Below, in pieces: positions 50,454-51,359 of a stretch of 51,359 bases of DNA. Positions within the stretch are counted from its first letter, which is position 1. Every line of letters begins with the position of its first letter. Both the position numbers and the translations under genes were made by a program. This DNA is from Pseudogemmobacter humi. GTDB lineage: Bacteria > Pseudomonadota > Alphaproteobacteria > Rhodobacterales > Rhodobacteraceae. The notes under the pieces were generated by a model. It saw only the letters and a program-made list of their open reading frames with translations, searched no databases and had not been told where the DNA came from. Location: assembly GCF_900609055.1 (NCBI RefSeq), contig NZ_UXAW01000119.1, positions 1-51,359 of the forward strand, in the 5' to 3' direction.

Positions 50454-51232
50454 TGGCGGATCAGGCCGACAGGCGTGCGCGGGAGGCCGGAGCCTGGCCG
50501 ATTTTCGTCGTCAGCCTTGCAGACGCATACGCGCGTCGTGAAAATATACGTGCGCAACTACAGGAATTTGGGCTGACTGCGGAGATCACCGACGCGGTCG
50601 ATGGCCGCCAGGGTCTTTCTGCCGAGTCGGAAGCTCTGATCGACCGCGAAGGGGCTGCAGCGCGTGTCGGGCGCAGGGTGTCAGGCGCGGAGTTCGCCTG
50701 TGCGCTGTCCCATCAGAAGCTCTATCAGACGATCATTGATCGCGGCCTGGCCGGCGCCATAATTCTGGAGGATGATGCGATCCTGACCAAAGGGTTTGCA
50801 GAATTCGTCGCAGGCTCGGGCTTTCTGTCTGCCGATCTGGTGCAACTGGATCATCTGGACGCGCGCATATGGCCAAAAGAGCGTAAGATATTCGCGCCCG
50901 GATTGACGTTTTTTCGCTTGGCAGAAAATGCCGGCCTCACCACAGGATACAGCATTTCGGCAAAGGCGGCCGGCTATATTCTTGAACACAGCCGGCCGCT
51001 TGCAGGCCTTGCAGACTGGCCTTGTGATGTCATGCCGTTATCACCGCTTGTGACCCTTCCGCGCATCGTGGATCACCCCGATATTGTGGTTTCAGATTCT
51101 GCGCTGGAGCGCGAGCGCGACGCCTCAAGAAAATCGGCAGCCTCCTCTGCATCTCCACGCGCCCTGCGTTTCTTTCGCACAAAATATTGGCGAAGGTGGT
51201 GGCTCAAGCGCCGCACGAAGAAGATTTCCTAG
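50453..51232 (+). CDS. Glycosyltransferase family 25 protein (LPS biosynthesis type)
   Basis: A 259-residue cytoplasmic or membrane-associated transferase. GT25 marks are IFVVSLADAYARRENIRAQL near the start, GAEFACALSHQKLYQTII and the acidic motif AIILEDDAIL. Members add sugars to lipopolysaccharide cores or surface glycans. The ATG at 50453 overlaps the stop of the broken upstream frame as TGATG; a GTG just before it is also possible. The C-terminal tail is strongly basic (RRWWLKRRTKKIS), suiting contact with membrane lipids. Base composition is less GC-rich than in the catabolic regions, so it may have a separate origin. Confidence 0.85.
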   Translation: MADQADRRAREAGAWPIFVVSLADAYARRENIRAQLQEFGLTAEITDAVDGRQGLSAESEALIDREGAAARVGRRVSGAEFACALSHQKLYQTIIDRGLAGAIILEDDAILTKGFAEFVAGSGFLSADLVQLDHLDARIWPKERKIFAPGLTFFRLAENAGLTTGYSISAKAAGYILEHSRPLAGLADWPCDVMPLSPLVTLPRIVDHPDIVVSDSALERERDASRKSAASSASPRALRFFRTKYWRRWWLKRRTKKIS

Positions 51233-51252
51233 GTCATGTTGACAAATAGCGG

Positions 51253-51269
51253 AGCCAGGTGGCTTTTTT
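51253..51269 (+). terminator. Possible Rho-independent terminator after the GT25 gene
   Basis: AGCC (51253-51256) and GGCT (51261-51264) form a short stem with a 4-base loop, directly followed by a run of T to 51269. The stem is only 4-5 bp, so strength is doubtful, but it lies 20 bp after the stop codon. Confidence 0.35.
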
Positions 51270-51359
51270 GAGCTATTCGGATTGATGCCGGACTTGTCCC
51301 TTTCCCAGATATTTTCAGCGCATGCGGACGGTCTCTGGCGTCCCGAGTGATGTGAAGCG

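Noticed and set aside
51233-51359. Possible insertion-sequence end at the right edge
   Set aside because: The AT-richer, T-run-containing sequence looks unlike neighbouring coding DNA, but no inverted repeat or transposase frame is visible within the window.
1-51359. CRISPR arrays, tRNA or rRNA genes, prophage genes
   Set aside because: No regularly spaced repeats, no cloverleaf with a conserved T-loop and no phage structural genes were seen.

Overview
The window looks like chromosomal or megaplasmid DNA of a high-GC alphaproteobacterium, most likely Rhodobacterales (Paracoccus/Rhodobacter-like). That placement is inferred from GC-rich codon use, gene content and a decayed IS5-type transposase, not from a marker gene. 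No tRNA, rRNA or CRISPR array was found. Nearly all of it is accessory catabolism: several nutrient-uptake-and-degradation cassettes side by side, most with their own ABC importer and a local LysR, GntR or Lrp regulator.

Region A (1-11374). A minus-strand operon runs from a Rieske oxygenase at 9287 through its ferredoxin reductase, an SDR epimerase-type enzyme, an unknown 201-residue protein, a DUF1116 protein, a glyoxalase-like VOC protein and an amidase. It ends in a polyamine-type ABC importer (ATPase, binding protein, and a permease cut by the window edge). A divergent LysR gene (9511) probably controls it, and a second LysR gene converges on that one. The substrate is unknown. This is one of the best candidates for an undescribed pathway.

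Region B (12040-21311). This is a hydroxyproline cassette. A polar-amino-acid ABC importer is followed by a D-amino-acid-dehydrogenase-like flavoenzyme, a Cys/Cys 4-hydroxyproline 2-epimerase, a fused aconitase-X protein (cis-3-hydroxy-L-proline dehydratase type) and a Ser/Thr proline-racemase homologue (trans-3-hydroxy-L-proline dehydratase type). A divergent Ldh_2-family reductase fits delta1-pyrroline-2-carboxylate reductase. Together they should handle trans-4-, trans-3- and cis-3-hydroxyproline. The later steps of the trans-4 branch are not in the window.

Region C (21617-24990). Four genes encode exported or membrane proteins of unknown role, including a trypsin-like serine protease-fold protein. 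Its start codon shares one CATG palindrome with that of a divergent secreted protein.

Region D (25193-40515). A GntR/FCD regulator faces a long plus-strand run: a creatinase-like M24 protein, a DAO-family oxidase, an M19 dipeptidase-like protein, a second complete polyamine-type ABC importer and two overlapping unknown genes (556 aa, then a DUF3726-like protein). A LysR gene, a gamma-glutamyltransferase without signal peptide and an aldehyde dehydrogenase follow. Both hydrolase-fold proteins lack some of the expected metal ligands. The set suggests catabolism of an amine or gamma-glutamyl-type compound.

Region E (40726-49514). A CobW-type GTPase diverges from a TorT-like binding protein that heads a sugar-type ABC importer. 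Downstream are a FAD aromatic-type monooxygenase, a tandem-duplicated Lrp/AsnC regulator and a YtcJ-type amidohydrolase. A 40-bp near-perfect inverted repeat sits at the likely start of transcription.

Region F (49515-51359). This is a scar zone: a truncated IS5-type transposase, a broken gene resembling a glycosyltransferase N-terminus, and an intact glycosyltransferase family 25 gene.
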